From: Petunia secreta | Lineage: Eukaryota; Streptophyta; Magnoliopsida; Solanales; Solanaceae | Direction: 5' to 3' | Length of the DNA: 64,000 bases | Assembly: GCA_029990175.1 (NCBI GenBank) | Contig: JARKIP010000023.1 | Coordinates: 19,983,501-20,047,500 of the forward strand | Shown: positions 12,600 through 25,980 of the stretch, piece after piece | Layout of the letters: every line of letters starts with the position of its first letter | How positions within the stretch are numbered: the first letter of the stretch is position 1 | Position numbers and translations under genes: made by a program | The notes under the pieces: model-generated | The model's input: the letters and a program-made list of their open reading frames with translations, nothing else | Told to the model about the DNA's origin: nothing | Database searches by the model: none

Positions 12600-15500
12600 C
12601 ATAATTCCTACACTATCCTAATCTACAAGAGCATACATTATCACAGTAACCAGGGATTATGGATAATAATCTAACAGGCCTAGTGCATTTTGCAGCTTGT
12701 ACTTTTTAGCCCCTCTATATACTCTGAATGATTCTCTAACTCTGACAGTTTCTTTCTATTTGAAACACTATTGTATTTCTTTCATTCCAAACATGGTAGA
12801 TAGTAGTTGTTTAGGTCATTCTATATATCTCGGCTTGTGCATTCTTCCCATTTGCATGTTGCATTGCCCACTCCAGTTCCTCTCTCCAGGATGTACATTG
12901 CTTCTGAATAGCCTGGCATTGAAGTAGCTTGCTCCAGATGTTGTTAGCATACCCACATAGAAAAAATAGATGGCCTTGTGTTTCACTCCCAGTTTCACAT
13001 AATGGGCGGATATTATCATTTGTCACCTTCCAGTTCTTCAGTCTGGTTCTAGTGCTTAGCTTGTTATGTATAGCCAGGAGTAGAATGAATTGCATTTTAG
13101 GTGGGCTGAGGTTGTTGCAAATTAGCCTTTTCCACCGTACTTTTAGTTTGTGCCCTCTCATTGCTTTATAAATTGCCTTGATAGAGTAGGAGTTCATTCT
13201 TGTTAGATCATCTTCCAAGTATCCTGCAGTTTCCATATACTTTTTTGTACTCAGAATCTTCTGTATCATCCAAGAGGCTTGATTAGCCTGCACCTCCCAT
13301 GCCTGCTTTCCTTTTATATAGTAACTGTGCACCCATTTCACCCATAATTTATCCTTCTTTTTTTGCTCAAGCTCCATAGAAGTTTCCCAATAGCAGCTCT
13401 GTTCCAGCTTTGTACATCTAGCAAATTGATTCCACCTGCTACTGTGGGGTTACATAGCTTTTCCCAAGCAATTAGTGCCCTTTTTGAAGGTTCATCACTC
13501 CCTGTCCAAATAAATCTTCTACAAACACCCTCTACCTGTTGTATAATCTTCTTTGGCAGTGTAAAGATCTGTGACCAATAGGTCTGCATTGCAAACAAGA
13601 CACTCTTGATCAACTGGACTCTTCCCCCATAAGATAGGAACCTGAAAGTCTAGGAGGTAATTCTGCTCACCATTTTATCAAGCAATGGTCTGCACTGGCT
13701 AATGATCAATCTTTTTTAGCTTAATGGGCACCTAGGTATTTAAAAGGCAAATATGCTTTCACAAGCCCCAGTGTGTCCAGGATTGCATGTTGAGTTCTGT
13801 TGTCTACTCCACCAAAGTAAATTGAGTTTTTCTTTGTGTTAGCTTGAAGTCCAAAAGCTTTACAGAATTATTGGAACCCCTCAACTAATAGTCTCACTGA
13901 TTCATAATCCCATATGCTAAATAGGAGAAGATCATCAATAAAGCTAAGTTGGATAATTTGGAGTTTCTCACATATATGGTGGTAATTGTAGTCAGGGCTC
14001 TTTTGTTAGCTGCCTTGGATCCTAGTCAGGTATTTCATGGCTAAGATAAAGAGATAAGGACATGGGGTCTCCTTGTCTTAAGCCTTTCTTGGCTGGGAAT
14101 GGTAGGGATAAGGAGCCATTGATGATAATTGAGTATGACACAGTAGTCAAACATTTCATAATCCAGTGCACAAACCTTTCTGGGAATTGAAGATATTGTA
14201 GAACCTACTCCAAGACGGACCATTCCACAGAGTCATAAGCTTTTCTCATATCAATCTTTAGCATGCATCTAGGAGATTCCATTTCCTTTTGTACTTTTTC
14301 ACCAGCTCATGGCTTAGGATGATGTTATCTGTGATCAATCTGCCTGACATAAAAGCTGATTGGTTCTCATCCACTAGTTCATTCATAAGACCCTGCATCC
14401 TCTTGGTTATGATCTTGGAAATGATTTTATATAGAGTAGTGCATCATGATATTGGCATGTACTCTGTCATCTTAGAGGGGTCAAGGGTAACTGTGGTGCA
14501 ATTAATAGGCTCATACATTTCCCCCAGGGAGAAGAATTGGAGCACATCCTCTATAACTTCTTTTCCTACAATTGGCCAAGCTCTCTTGAAGAAATGGGCA
14601 TTCATTCCATCACATCCAGGGGCCTTGAGGTCTCCTATATCCTGCACAGCTACTTTGATTTCATCCTGGTTAATTTGCTTGATGAGTTCAATCTATTGTT
14701 GTCTGGTTAGCACCTTGCCATCTCTCATTATACTTGGATTGACAGCTGGTAGTTGCTGAGCCGCTGATCCAAGTAGAGCCTTATAAAATCCCAGAATCTC
14801 CCTAGTTATTTCCTCCTGTGTATTTACCATACTGCCTCCACTAGCAGTCAAGCTCAGGATTGTATTTTGGGCCCTCCTGCTTGCAAAGAAAAAACAGTAT
14901 TTGAGTCCCCTAGCTTTAGCCATTGAACTCTGGACTTTTGCTTCATAATGCTTTCTTATATATTAAGTCACTTCTCCAAGTTACTCTTAGTTTCTTTCTC
15001 AGTATCAAACAGGTCTGCATATGGATGTTCTGTTATTTTAGCCTAGATGACACTTAAGTGCCCTCTTAGTTCAGCCAGCTTATGCTTAATCATGCCAAAT
15101 TCCTTGTCAGTCAGGTTCTTTAACCCTTTTTCACCCTCTTTATTTTTTGCCATACCCCTTTCATAATATTTGTGTGCCCACCCCATTGCTAGGCTTCTTC
15201 AACTACTTGAGGAAAGTTTTCATTATCAGCTATATAGTTGTAGAACCTAAATGGCTTTGGTCCTCTTGGCTGGTTCTGCACAAGTTGCAAGCTTAGTGGA
15301 GAGTGGTCAGAACAGCTAGGCTCCATTATATTAACTTCCAGTGGATGCATAACAATTATCCATTCAGTGTTTACCGGAGCTCTATCCAGTTTACTGATGA
15401 CATGCTTATTAGACCAAGTGAAATCCCCCCTTATTGCTTTCAGCTCAGCTGTGCCAGTATCACTGAGATAATCCTTCATATCCTTCATTTCAGAGTCTGC

Positions 15501-15970
15501 AATGGGAGTTCCCAAAATTCTATCCCCAGCCTAAACCACTTCATTATAATCACCTATAGCCAGCCAGGGTCTTTGATATAAGTTGTGCAACGCCCTCATC
15601 TCTTCCCACAATTCTTTCCTATCCTAAACTGTATGGAGACCATACACAGGTGTCATATCAAAGACAATATTGAGACTCCCAATCTGGACTACCCAATGGA
15701 TACATTGGACAGATTCATGAGCACAACTAAAATTAACCACATTTGGGTTCCACATCACACGAATTCTCCATTTCTTACTACTTCTCCCATTAGTATACCA
15801 CTACCATCCAGGATCTATTTTCCTGGTCACTTTGGTTATGTTATGCTCCTTTATTCTATGCTCTAAAATGTAGATTAATACTACATTATTCCTTTTAATA
15901 AATAGCTTTAGCTCTTTTTGCTTATAAATCTTATCCAGACACCTAATATTCCATGCAACTAACTTCATTT
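12600..15970 (-). pseudogene. LINE-1 ORF2 (endonuclease/reverse transcriptase), decayed
   Basis: The start MKLVAWNIRCLDKIYKQKE is an APE-type endonuclease N-terminus. The endonuclease C-terminal part is at 15189-15515 (FTWSNKHVISKLDRAPVNTEW, SDHSPL). Reverse transcriptase pieces follow, including DLKAPGCDGMNAHFFKRAWP (about 14600) and the catalytic FIDDLLLF near 13900, where the usual YADD/FADD has become FIDD. A zf-RVT region lies at about 12930-13020. Many stops and frameshifts make it inactive. Confidence 0.85.
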
Positions 15971-16403
15971 AAGAGGTGATGTTGGTGGTCCCCTATCTCT
16001 TCCTTCCTCTCCTACTTCCTTTACCTCTGGTCCTCCATCTGTGGCTTGAGTAAAGTTCTGTTGAGTACTTTCTGCCAAGATGTTGTAGCTGTTAGCATCC
16101 TACTCAGTTGGCTTGTTAGTTATTCCCAGGTTGACTTGCTTTGTAGCAACTTTGCCCTTCTTAGCTTGTTGCCATTCTGACTCTGGAGGTACTAGGCACT
16201 TTAGTTTGCTGGTTTTGTGTAGGAGCTTTATCTTGGGCTTGATTATTCCTTATTCTCCATAGTTGTTGCTGCTTAATTAGCCTATTTCTATTATGATTGG
16301 CCACCTCTTGGCCATGTGCAGTTGGCCTGTTTCTATTTTGATGACCATTATCATGGCCCTGTGCAGGTAGCCTGTTTCTATTTTGGTTCTTATTGCCTTG
16401 GTC

Positions 16404-17581
16404 TTAAGCTGGTGGTCTGCATTTTTGTCCAACCTGCAAACATTCAGGGCAAAATATAGGCTCCCATTCATACAACATTGGTTGTTCAAATAGTCGACCA
16501 TTAAGATCCAGCACTTTCACAATCCTAGGGAGTTCTATCACATCCATTTCAATCAACATTCTTGCATAGGATATCCTCTCAATATTAGTAGTACAAGCAT
16601 CTGCATAAAGAGGGATACAAAGGGCACTTCCCAATCTACTGAGTGAGTCAATGCCCCAACAGTCCAGTCGCAGATTAGGCAACTTAATCCACAACGGGAT
16701 GGTCTGTAGGACTTCAATATTGAAATCAAAGATAGCTGACCAAGGCTTGAGAGTTATGGGTCAGCTATACATGGTATAAGCTCCTGAATGCATAATAGCA
16801 TCCATATCCTTCATTGAGCTAAATTTGACTAGAAAATAATCATTATTGTGATAATACATAGTTGGCTTTGCTACAAAGTTCCAGTTAGCATCAATGAACT
16901 TTTCAAGTGCAGCAAATGTAGATGCTTCACCCAAGACATACAACACCAGGGCACAATTCCACTCTTCAATCTCACTCTCCACTTTATCCTTACTCAGCTC
17001 CACTACTTTTTTCCCATCCTTCATAGTAGGAGCAATAAAATTTAGATTCATACCTTTCGTAGCTAGCTTATTCCTAGTAAACAGGGAGTTCCATTGTTGT
17101 TGTTTGTTTTCAATATGCATAAGATTTAGTTTCCTTTGGGCAGTGGGAGGCTGATTATTGCTTGTATCCGCTGGTGCCATTTGCTCCTGTCTAGCAATTA
17201 GTCCAACTATTGCTACTTTGGTTCCTTCTATTATCCTTAGTCATCCCTCCTGCTCACCAGAGCTTAGCCCCATAATAGGTCCCTTTCCAGATTCACTAGT
17301 AGTTAGAGTTTTGTGGAACTCACTGTGTTATTTCCAGTATCAGTTACCATTATTGAAGTAGAGCTCGCACTCCATACCTGTGGTAGCGCCGACCAATTCT
17401 CCTCTACAATCTACTTCCGGGAGGCCTTCGTGTTGCTAGGAGTACTTCCTAATTCCTCTTGTTCAATTTGTATTTCTCTACTTCTGGTTGTTACTGTTTT
17501 CATATTTTTCCATTTAGGTATCTTAGCTTTGCTCGCCGATATAGTCTTTGTCGTCGATTTCTGAGGTCTTCCTTGTGGCAT
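16404..17581 (-). pseudogene. LINE-1 ORF1 (RNA-binding gag-like protein), decayed
   Basis: The frame opens MPQGRPQKSTTKTISASKAK, a start typical of plant L1 ORF1. It goes on as a DUF4283-like region (16761-17180, with NCALVLYVLGEASTF, FIDANWNFVAKP and YFLVKFSSMKDMDAIM), then as MWIKLPNLRLDCWG and a partial zinc knuckle FCPECLQVGQKC near 16430. Several frameshifts and stops separate the pieces. It would coat LINE RNA in an intact copy. The assignment to the ORF1/DUF4283 family is from recognised motifs. Confidence 0.75.
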
Positions 17582-17690
17582 TTGCCCGAAGGCGCACGTT
17601 AGTCAGTTCATACTAAAGTGCGCCGAGAGAGTCATAGGTCTATCTTTTTCGATGTCCATTTCTATATGTATGATTAAGAATTATTATGAG

Positions 17691-19134
17691 TGATCCACGC
17701 TGAATCCACTCACCTCAAAGGGTGATGGGGCGGTCGTCAAAGATAATAATACCCAACGTATAAGTTGGGGTCGATTTCCACAGGGATCTAGCAAGATAAT
17801 TTTTTAGTCTTAGGTTGAATAGTTACGGGTCCTAAGTATTGTTCATGATGTTCCTAATAATTAAGGTTGAAAGTGTTAACTATAGCTAAATTGAGCAATT
17901 AATGTAAAACAACTAAATAATGATTATGGGGTAAACTATGGGAATGAACTAGGAGTTTATCCAATCCAACAAGGTTCTCTTAGCTAAACACCTATATTAA
18001 TCTCACAAATCTTATGGGTAAAATTAATGGTCAGACCTCTAATTCATTTCTCCAAACCCTTTCGGGATAGGGAGGAGTTTACTTCATCAAGCCCTCTCGG
18101 CTCAATAATGAAGCGCTAGAAACCCTAGTCAAAAGACCCGAGCGGGGTTGACCTAATTAGGTCGACCCCTTTAGATGGGGTAGGTTGCAATCAATGTAAC
18201 CCAAATTCTTGCTAGTCTCCATTAACTTACGCCTTCAACCTCTTTCGGGTGATAAAAGTAAAGTAGGGTTAGATTCAAGTACGGTCGTGCCTTAAACCCT
18301 AGTCAAGAAAGTGCGATGGAGAGCTAGATTTATGTTAACCCATTAATTTTATAAGATTAAATACAAGATATAAGCTAAGATAATCATGTCTTCATGAATA
18401 AACCCCTAGTATGAGTTTAGCTATTCATACTAGGGTCTAACACACACATATTGAAAGAAGAAATGGCAAGGATCTTGTAAGAATTTAGATTAAAGAAAGT
18501 AATCCTTGCAAAAATTCAAGTAGAAACCCTCCTTTCACTTCCAAGAATATTCAAAAATTTTAAAGTGATATTCTAGGCTAAAAGAAGTCTGTTTTCTCGG
18601 AGGCATAACAGCCTATTTATAGGCATGGGTTTCAAAAGTAAGCCAATATTTACAAAAAGGCCATTTTCACTGCTTTTACGCCAGGCCGCCTCTTGTTATG
18701 CGAGCCGCACATTTGGTTGATGGCTTGCAGCTTTCACTTTTCTAACTCATATTTTCTTGTGTGGTGCAGGATAGGCGGACCGCCCTTCTGTTTGCGGCCA
18801 ACTCCTCAATGTCACAAATTTTCTCAACTTTCTGTATCAATCGGCGATGTCGCCTCTGGTTCTGTGGGGCCGCCGGATGTATTCCGCATAAATATTGGCG
18901 GGCTATCCTTTTGAGTTGCTGGCTGTTGTGAACTTCCTTTCTTTTGGTGGATGAACGCCCTTCTGTTCCGTGCTTGCATTTGCTCTTTTGTACATTTTCT
19001 TCGGTTTTGCATGTAAATTCTCTTAAAAACCAGAAACATGAAGATTAACATAAGACTCATTCAAATAACATCACAAAAAGGGCTAAAAGCTAGTCGGAAT
19101 GAGTTACAATTAAGCACAAAATACCAACATATCT
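17691..19134 (-). repeat. 3' LTR of the gypsy element
   Basis: Direct repeat of 23803-25320. On the minus strand the end has decayed from TGACATGTTG to AGATATGTTG. It lies directly after the polypurine tract. Confidence 0.88.
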
Positions 19135-19959
19135 ACTCCCCCAAACTTAAGATTTTGCTTGCCCTCAAGCAACATTAAGAATTCAGCTCATATTTCATTT
19201 TCTTAGCACCGGAATTGAGTTCACAAAGGTAATGGAGTAAAAGAGGAGTTCATGACTTTGGTTGATACTAACACTTAATTTCACATATGAGAATCCAACC
19301 AATCAATCCACAAGATCCATAGCCGCAACTATATTGACTAAAGCTTCTAGTGGGGACTAGAACATGCATAGCACAATTGCTTTCTCAACTCACTTAAGGT
19401 TTTCTTGGTTGTACCTTCAAGTCTCAGTCCCTTAATGCTCTCGCCACAAAGAATGGGTCTCTATCTCTTAATATAATGCAAAGAAAATGGACCCTCAACA
19501 TTTAAACTCTCACTCTCAAAGTAAATGCAAGTTAAGCACATACAATGTCATAGGCTTGGGCTTAATATCACTTGACATTTCCTTTCTTGTCAATCAATGG
19601 AGAATCAAATAGGGCTTCTACGGTTATAATGTAGGCTTTTTGGATAAAGGTAGGGTATAATTTGGATAAAGAGTGACTAAATTTCCTCCTCGGGCACAAA
19701 TCATTTTTGCACACTTTTCACTTTGAGCTTTCTTTTCACATTTTAGCTCTTATTCCCATTTTCATTCTTGATCTTTGTTTTTGTGGCTCTTATTCTTGTA
19801 CTTGTTTCTCTTTCTATTTTTTTTTTTTTTTTGGTCTTTTGATTTGTCTTTTGCTATTTTTGTACTTTTCATGATTTTCTTCTTTCCTCTTTTGCAACTT
19901 TTCTTCATACATTGATCTTCCTTTTCTAAGAGCCACATAGCTTTCATTTCTTTGTTCCC

Positions 19960-22900
19960 CTCCCCCAAAGTGGCCGGGGCATTACAAAGTCCAAAAGGCA
20001 TTTTGCAGAATGCGAAAGTGCCATAAAGACATGTGAAGGTTGTCTTATCTTGATCATTTGCTTCAATTGAGATTTGATTGTACCCATAGTATCCACAAGA
20101 AAAAATTAGTATGCTCGGCCCGCCAAACGGCCAAGCATTTGGTCAATGATGGGTAGGGGAAAATGATCTTTTCTCGTTGCATTGTTGAGCTTACGGTAAT
20201 CCATGCACACTCGTCAACCGGTTACGGTTCGAGTTGACATAGCTTCACCTTTTTCATTGTGAACTACTGTCATTCCTCCATTTTTGGGCACACAGTGAAC
20301 AGGTGAGACCCATTCATGAACGGAGAATGGAACAATCGCCCACGCATCTACCATTTGATGATCTCTTTTTTGACAACTTCTTGCATTGGAGGATTCAACC
20401 TCCTTTGGTGTTCCACCGCTGTCTTACATCCTTCTTCAAGGAGAATTTTTTGAGTGCATACTCCCGGGTCAATTCCTCTTATGTCCGCAAGAGTCCACCC
20501 AATTGCTTTAATTCTTCTTTTCACCACTCCAACTAATTGATCTTCTTATTCTTTGGTTAAGTGGGAAGAGATAATTAGTGGGAAGAGATAATTAGTGGGA
20601 AGAGATAATTATGGGAAGTGTGGAGTTCTGGCCTAGGAAAGTGTATCTCAAGTGGCTTGGGAGTTCCTTTAGTTCAAGTTGTGGAGGTTCTTCAATGGAG
20701 GGCTTTGTGGGAGGAATGGTTCGGTTTTCGAGGTCAAGAGAAAGCTTTTTGGGAACATAAGGTTTAGTGCCAAGTCCTTCCAATGCTTTCACACATTCGG
20801 CAACACTCTACTCAATATCAATATCCATGTTCCAAATCACCGCGGCCAATTCATCCGCTTGACTCATTAGAACACTCTCGTTTTTCACAAGTGCTTCCAC
20901 AACCATGTTCACATAAGAAAAAGTGGCTTCCTCCTGCATGGTTTGTTTCAATATTTTGCATATATGAAACACAACCTTCTCACCATTGAAACGGAACATA
21001 ATTTCCCCTTCTTCACATCACAAAGTGCTAATGACCAAGAATAATGGGGACATCAAAGTCCACCGGGCAATCTAAGATCACAAAATCCGTTGGGAATATA
21101 AACTTCTCCACCTTCACTAGAACATTGGTGACAACTCCAATTGGTTGCTTCATGGATCGCTCGGCCATAGGCAAATTCATATTGGTAGCTTTAGGAATTT
21201 CCTTGGTAGTTAAAGTCCTGTAGACCGCATATGGCATCAAATTGATGCTAGCTCCAAGATCACATAGAGCTTTAGGAAAATGCTTCCCTCCAATTGTGTA
21301 TGGCACCGTGAAGGCTCCGGGTCCTCCATCTTCCTTGCCATATGCTTTGAGATAACTGAACTACCTTTATGAGTCACTTTTCTTGGCTCATAGTCCTCAT
21401 ATTTTTCTGGGTCATAAGATCTTTCACAAGCTTTGCAACATTTGGCATTTGGCTCAATGTGTCAACCAAGGAGAGGTTGATGAATGTTGATGCTATCTTA
21501 TCCCAATTTTCTTAGGTTGAGATGCTTGTTTTTGTTTCATACTCTTCTGTGGAAAAGGAAGTGGAATTTTGGGTATGGAGCTTGGACTAGGAGGGCTTTG
21601 TTTGGGTGGTGGAGTTTTTTTTGGTTTGGATTTTTGAGAGGTAGTGACTTCGAGGATTGGTTCTTGAGGGATTGCCTTATTATCAACTTCATTTCTTGAA
21701 ATCTATACTTCCACATCATTTGCCTTGTCTTTGTGTAACTCCTCCTCCTTGATTTGCTCTCCCTTTTGCATTTCTACTTCATCCATATATCCTTTTGATT
21801 TAGGATCTTCCCATATTTTTTCACTCCTTGTCATAATTGTCATCACATGATCTTTCCCATTCCTCTTAGGATTCACCATCGTGTCACTTAATAGTGCTTC
21901 TTGGGGTCTTTGGTTCACTTGGTGAGAAAGGGCGCTCATTTGAGATTTGAGAGCTTTGATAGAAGTACTATGAGCATTGACCGTTTGCTTAATCTCCTTG
22001 ATATCACCGCTATAACTTTCTTGATTCTTGAGGACTTCTCCCATCATCTCTTCCAATTTCGATTGACTTCTCCATTCATTCTCACCTTGCTTGTAAGGAG
22101 CTGTTGGTTCGTAGCTTTGAGAAGCACCAACTCCCCTTCCACTTTGATTGTTGCTCTAATTTTATCTTCCTTGATCTTTCCTTCATTGGCCTTGTTGATA
22201 CGGCCTTTAATAACCACCTTGTTGGTAAGCCATAAAATTGGCTTCTTCTTCATTTTGGACATTGAAACATTGATCCGAAAAACACTCCTCTTGCCCTCTT
22301 TGAAGAAGGGTTAGAGGTGGACCTCTGGGGTTGACATACCCAATTAGGGCAACTTGATCGCTCGCGTTTGTAACTTAAATATTTTGTACCTTGCTTGCCT
22401 TTTTCTCATTTTCTTCCTTGGCACCTCTAAGGAGCTCAATATTAGTCATGATTCGAGCCATTTGCTCCGCTTGATCTTCAAATCTTTTCATCATCATTTG
22501 ACTCATTCCTCCTTCAGTATTTGGATTTTGAGCTCTTGATTGACAATCTTGAGATTGTTTGGCAACTTTATTGAGAATTTTCTTGACCTCTTGAAAAGTA
22601 TGGTCCATGATAGCACCTCCATATAAGTTGTTCACAGCCGCTTGGTTGTTCTTGTTGAGTCCTTGGTAGAAATATTGCGAACAGCCGCTTGGTTGTTCTT
22701 GTTGAGTCCTTGGTAGAAATATTGCGAAAGCATATCATCTTCACATCCATGAGTTGAGCAAAGTAGCAAAACCTCTAGAAAAGCTTCCCATGCCTCATAC
22801 AATGAATTAGTAGGATCTTGCTTGAACATATACACCTTGTCTCTCATTGATGCTTGCTTTCTTTTAGGCAAGAACTTTGCCAAAAATTACTTTACAAGTT

Positions 22901-23675
22901 CCTCCCAAATGTAAATTGAATTCTTTGGTAGCTTGTTCAACCATGCCTTGGCCTTCGCCGATAGAGAATAGGGAAAGACTCTTAGGTGCAAAGACCCTTC
23001 CGTACAATGTGCCGACTTATAAAGATGTCACGTTTGCACAAAATTCCTCAAATGTTCCGTTGGGTCATCATGTTTTCCTCCACAAAAAAAGACTATTTTG
23101 ATCAAGTCCATGAAGAATCACTTGTGGGGTATTGAAAGTCACAATCCCACGAATTGGTGGTGGCAAAATGACACTTGCAAAAGTTTCCAAGTCTACTTAT
23201 TCCTCCGAATTTTCCAATTCTTGAACATGTTGATTATCATTTCGACCACCCCTGCATTCCTTTAGTTCCGATTGTCATTGCGAATATTCACCCGATTGGC
23301 ATTGGCTCTCCTATTAGCTTGAGCACCACGGCCTCCTTGGTTTGCACCTCAGCCTCCTCCATTAACATTGTTGCCTCTTCGGTTTGCATTGCCCGCAACA
23401 CTATCATTATTACCAACTCGAACTCCATCATTGTCTTGAGCAGTGCTAAGAGGAATTGCATTATTTGGGGTTGCATTTTCTACTTGGGGTTCTTTATTTT
23501 CTTCAAAGTCACCATAGATTCCATAACTCTCCTCACTAGGAGAAGTGTCATCATATTCATCCTCGGACTATTCGTAATACTCATTCGGAGCAATTGGAGC
23601 ATTTGAAAATGGAACTCCCTCATTAGCATGATTGTAGAGGGGGTTCCTCATAGCTCTATCCAGATTCCTTCTCAT
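19960..23675 (-). pseudogene. gypsy gag-protease-RT remnant
   Basis: The frame starts MRRNLDRAMRNPLYNHANEG at 23675. Gag follows (22632-22883: FLPKRKQASMRDKVYMFKQD, FLEVLLLCSTHGCEDDMLSQ). The aspartic protease is at 21028-21306, with the catalytic region ALCDLGASINLMPYAV and a C-terminal DVPIILGH. The start of reverse transcriptase (about 20000-20560) has GWTLADIRGIDPGVCTQKI, CMDYR-like remnants and ends MPFGLCNAPAT near 19970. After that point the pol frame stops and a Lys-rich non-family frame begins, so the rest of RT, RNase H and integrase are gone. Many stops and frameshifts occur. A tandem duplication of about 48 bp lies at 22636-22732 in gag. Confidence 0.82.
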
Positions 23676-23802
23676 GCTTGAATTCACCTACACACGGTAA
23701 AACAAAGCACAAGGTAAAATATAGGAACAACTAACAAGACTAGAACACGAAATATTCAACCTAATATATGTACCCTAGCTCCTCGTCAACGGTGCTAAAA
23801 TT

Positions 23803-25320
23803 TGATCCACACTCAATCCACTCACCTCAAAAGGTGATGGGGCGGTCGTCAAAGATAATAGTATCTAACGTATGAGTCGGGGGTCAATTTCCACAGGGAG
23901 CTAGCAAGATAATCTTTTAGTCTTAGGTTGAATAGTTACGGGTCTTAAGTACTGTTCGTAATGTTCCTAATAATTAAGGTTGAAAGTGTTAACTATAGCT
24001 AAATTGAGTAATTAATGTAAAACAACTAAACAATGGTTATAGGGTAAACTATGGGAATGAGCTAAGGGTTTATCCAATCCAATAAGGTTCTCTTAGCTAA
24101 ACACCTATGTTAATCTCACAAATATTATGGGTAAAATTAATGGTTGGATCTCTAATGCATTCCACCAAACCCCTTCGGGATAGGGAGGAGTTTACTTCAT
24201 CAAGCCCTCTCGGGTCAATAATGAAGCGCTAGAAACCCTAGTAAAAAGACCCGAGCGGGGTTGACCTATTTAGGTCGAGCCCTTTAAATGGGGTGGGGTA
24301 GGTTGCAACCAATGTAACCCAAATTCTCGCTAGTCTGCATTAACTTAAGCCATCAACTCCTTTCGGGTGATAAAAGCAAAGTAGGGTTAGGTTCAAGTAC
24401 GATCGTGCCTTAAACCCTAGTTAAGAAAGTGCGATGGAGAGCTAGATTTATGTTAACCCATTAATTTTATAAGATTAAATACAATATTTAAGCTAAGATA
24501 ATTATGTCTTCATGAATAAACCTCTAGGTATGAGTTTAGCTATTCATACTAGGGTCTAACACACATATTGAAAGATGAAATGGCAAGGATCTTGTAAGAA
24601 TTTAGATTAAAGAAAGTAATCCTTGCAAAGTTTCAAGTAGAAACCCTCGTTTCACTTCCAAGAATATTCAAAAGCTTTAAAGTGATATTTTAGACTAAAA
24701 GAAGTCTGTTTTCTCGGAGGCATAACAACATATTTATAGGCATGGGTTTCAAAAGTAAGCTAATATTTACAAAAATATCATTTCCACTTCTTTTACGCCA
24801 GGCCGCCTCTTGTTAGGCGAGCCGCATATTTGGTTGCTGGCTTGCAGGTTTGACTTTGTTAACTCACATTTTCTTGTGCGGTGCAGGGTAGGTGGACCGC
24901 CCTTCTGTTTGCGGCCAACTCCTCAATGTCGCAGATTTTCTCAACTTTCTGTATCAACCGGCGATGTCTCCTCTCGTTCTGTGAGGCCGCCGGATGTATT
25001 CTGCATAAATATTGGCGGACTACCCTTTTGAGTTGTTGGCTGTTGTGAAATTTCCTTCTTTTGGTGGATGGATGGCCTCTCTAGCCTCTTGTTTGGCAAG
25101 GCGCCCTTTCCACTGCTGCGTTATTTTCATGTTTCTCACTTTTGTTAGCCAAAGCGCACTTGTATTTGCTCTTTTGTACATTTACTTCGGCTTTGCATGT
25201 AAATTCTCTTAAAACACTGAAACGTGAAGATTAACCTAAGATTCATTCAAATAACATCACAAAAAGGGCTAAAAGCTAGTCAAAATGAGTTACAATTAAG
25301 CACAAAATAACAACATGTCA
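23803..25320 (-). repeat. 5' LTR of the gypsy element
   Basis: Begins TGACATGTTG and ends GGATCA on the minus strand, followed by a 5-base spacer and the tRNA-Asp type primer-binding site. The flank at 25321-25325 (ATGAG) is the TSD. Confidence 0.88.
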
Positions 25321-25355
25321 ATGAGTTACCAATTTTTACCTTGAGACTTATTATT

Positions 25356-25980
25356 CCTTTTGCGTTAAATTGCCTTCATGTTGAGTACTAACATTTATCA
25401 CCTTTTCAGCTAGCTTTTGTAATTACACTTAAGATATATTTTCTAAGTACATTGTAGAGGTGATAAACAATTCAATATGTTCTTAGTTTGTCCATGTTCA
25501 TGCTTTAAATGACCAATCCTAGGCTGGTGGGAAGTGCAATTAACATGTTCTCTCTCTGGTCCTTTTTAGTTGTCATGGTCATTTATACGCCCTTTAAGAA
25601 AGCATAAATAAATAGAGCATTTTTACTAATTTAGCCTTGTTTTCATTTTGAACAATGAGCTCATATTTGAGGTGTTTGTACTCTTCAAGAAAAATTAATA
25701 CTAAATGTATAATGGGAAAAAACTAATCTCATCTTGATTTTTTTAAAATGACAAATATTTTCTTCTAAAAGTTTTAGTAATTGTGACAACAAAATGGGAT
25801 AAGTGTGAGTACTAATTATGCCTAAAACTTACACTCTAATTTAAATAGATAAATTTATATTGGGTCACAGACAATAATGCAATAACGAAGAACAAAGGAA
25901 TAAAAGCAATAAAATAGGAATTGTATTCCTTGAAAAGGAGTTGTGGGTATATTAGTAAAGTTCCTCCTGATATTTCTAAA
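25356..25980. other. Spacer between LINE-1 and LINE-2
   Basis: AT-rich DNA without a supportable gene. It continues the pre-insertion sequence that is also seen left of 12408. Where LINE-2 begins within it is not clear. Confidence 0.4.

Larger units (their letters stand above)
17691..25320 (-). mobile_element. Ty3/gypsy LTR retrotransposon, Athila/Tat-like
   Basis: Two long LTRs in direct orientation at 17691-19134 (3' LTR) and 23803-25320 (5' LTR), with the 5-bp TSD ATGAG at 17686-17690 and 25321-25325. The primer-binding site next to the 5' LTR (minus strand, about 23780-23797) reads TAGCACCGTTGACGAGGA, a decayed match (14 of 18) to the 3' end of tRNA-Asp, common in Athila/Tat elements. 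A polypurine tract (AAGTTTGGGGGAG) precedes the 3' LTR. Internal gag, protease and the start of reverse transcriptase are present, while most of pol is missing. The LTRs differ at many sites, so the insertion is not recent. Confidence 0.88.
12430..25333 (-). mobile_element. L1-type LINE (copy 1), split by a gypsy element
   Basis: A non-LTR retrotransposon on the minus strand. A 22-bp direct repeat flanks it: 12408-12429 and 25334-25355 are identical and begin TTTTACCTTGAGACTT. That is a target-site duplication of LINE type. Removing the gypsy insertion (17691-25320 plus one ATGAG) leaves about 5.3 kb. In transcription order this holds a short 5' UTR, ORF1 (start ATG at 17581-17579), ORF2 from ATG 15970-15968, and a 3' UTR ending in an AAT run. 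All ORFs carry stops and frameshifts. Confidence 0.85.

Noticed and set aside
18693..18914. ORFs inside the gypsy LTRs (also 24810-25031)
   Set aside because: The same chance frame occurs in both LTR copies. LTRs are non-coding regulatory repeats here.
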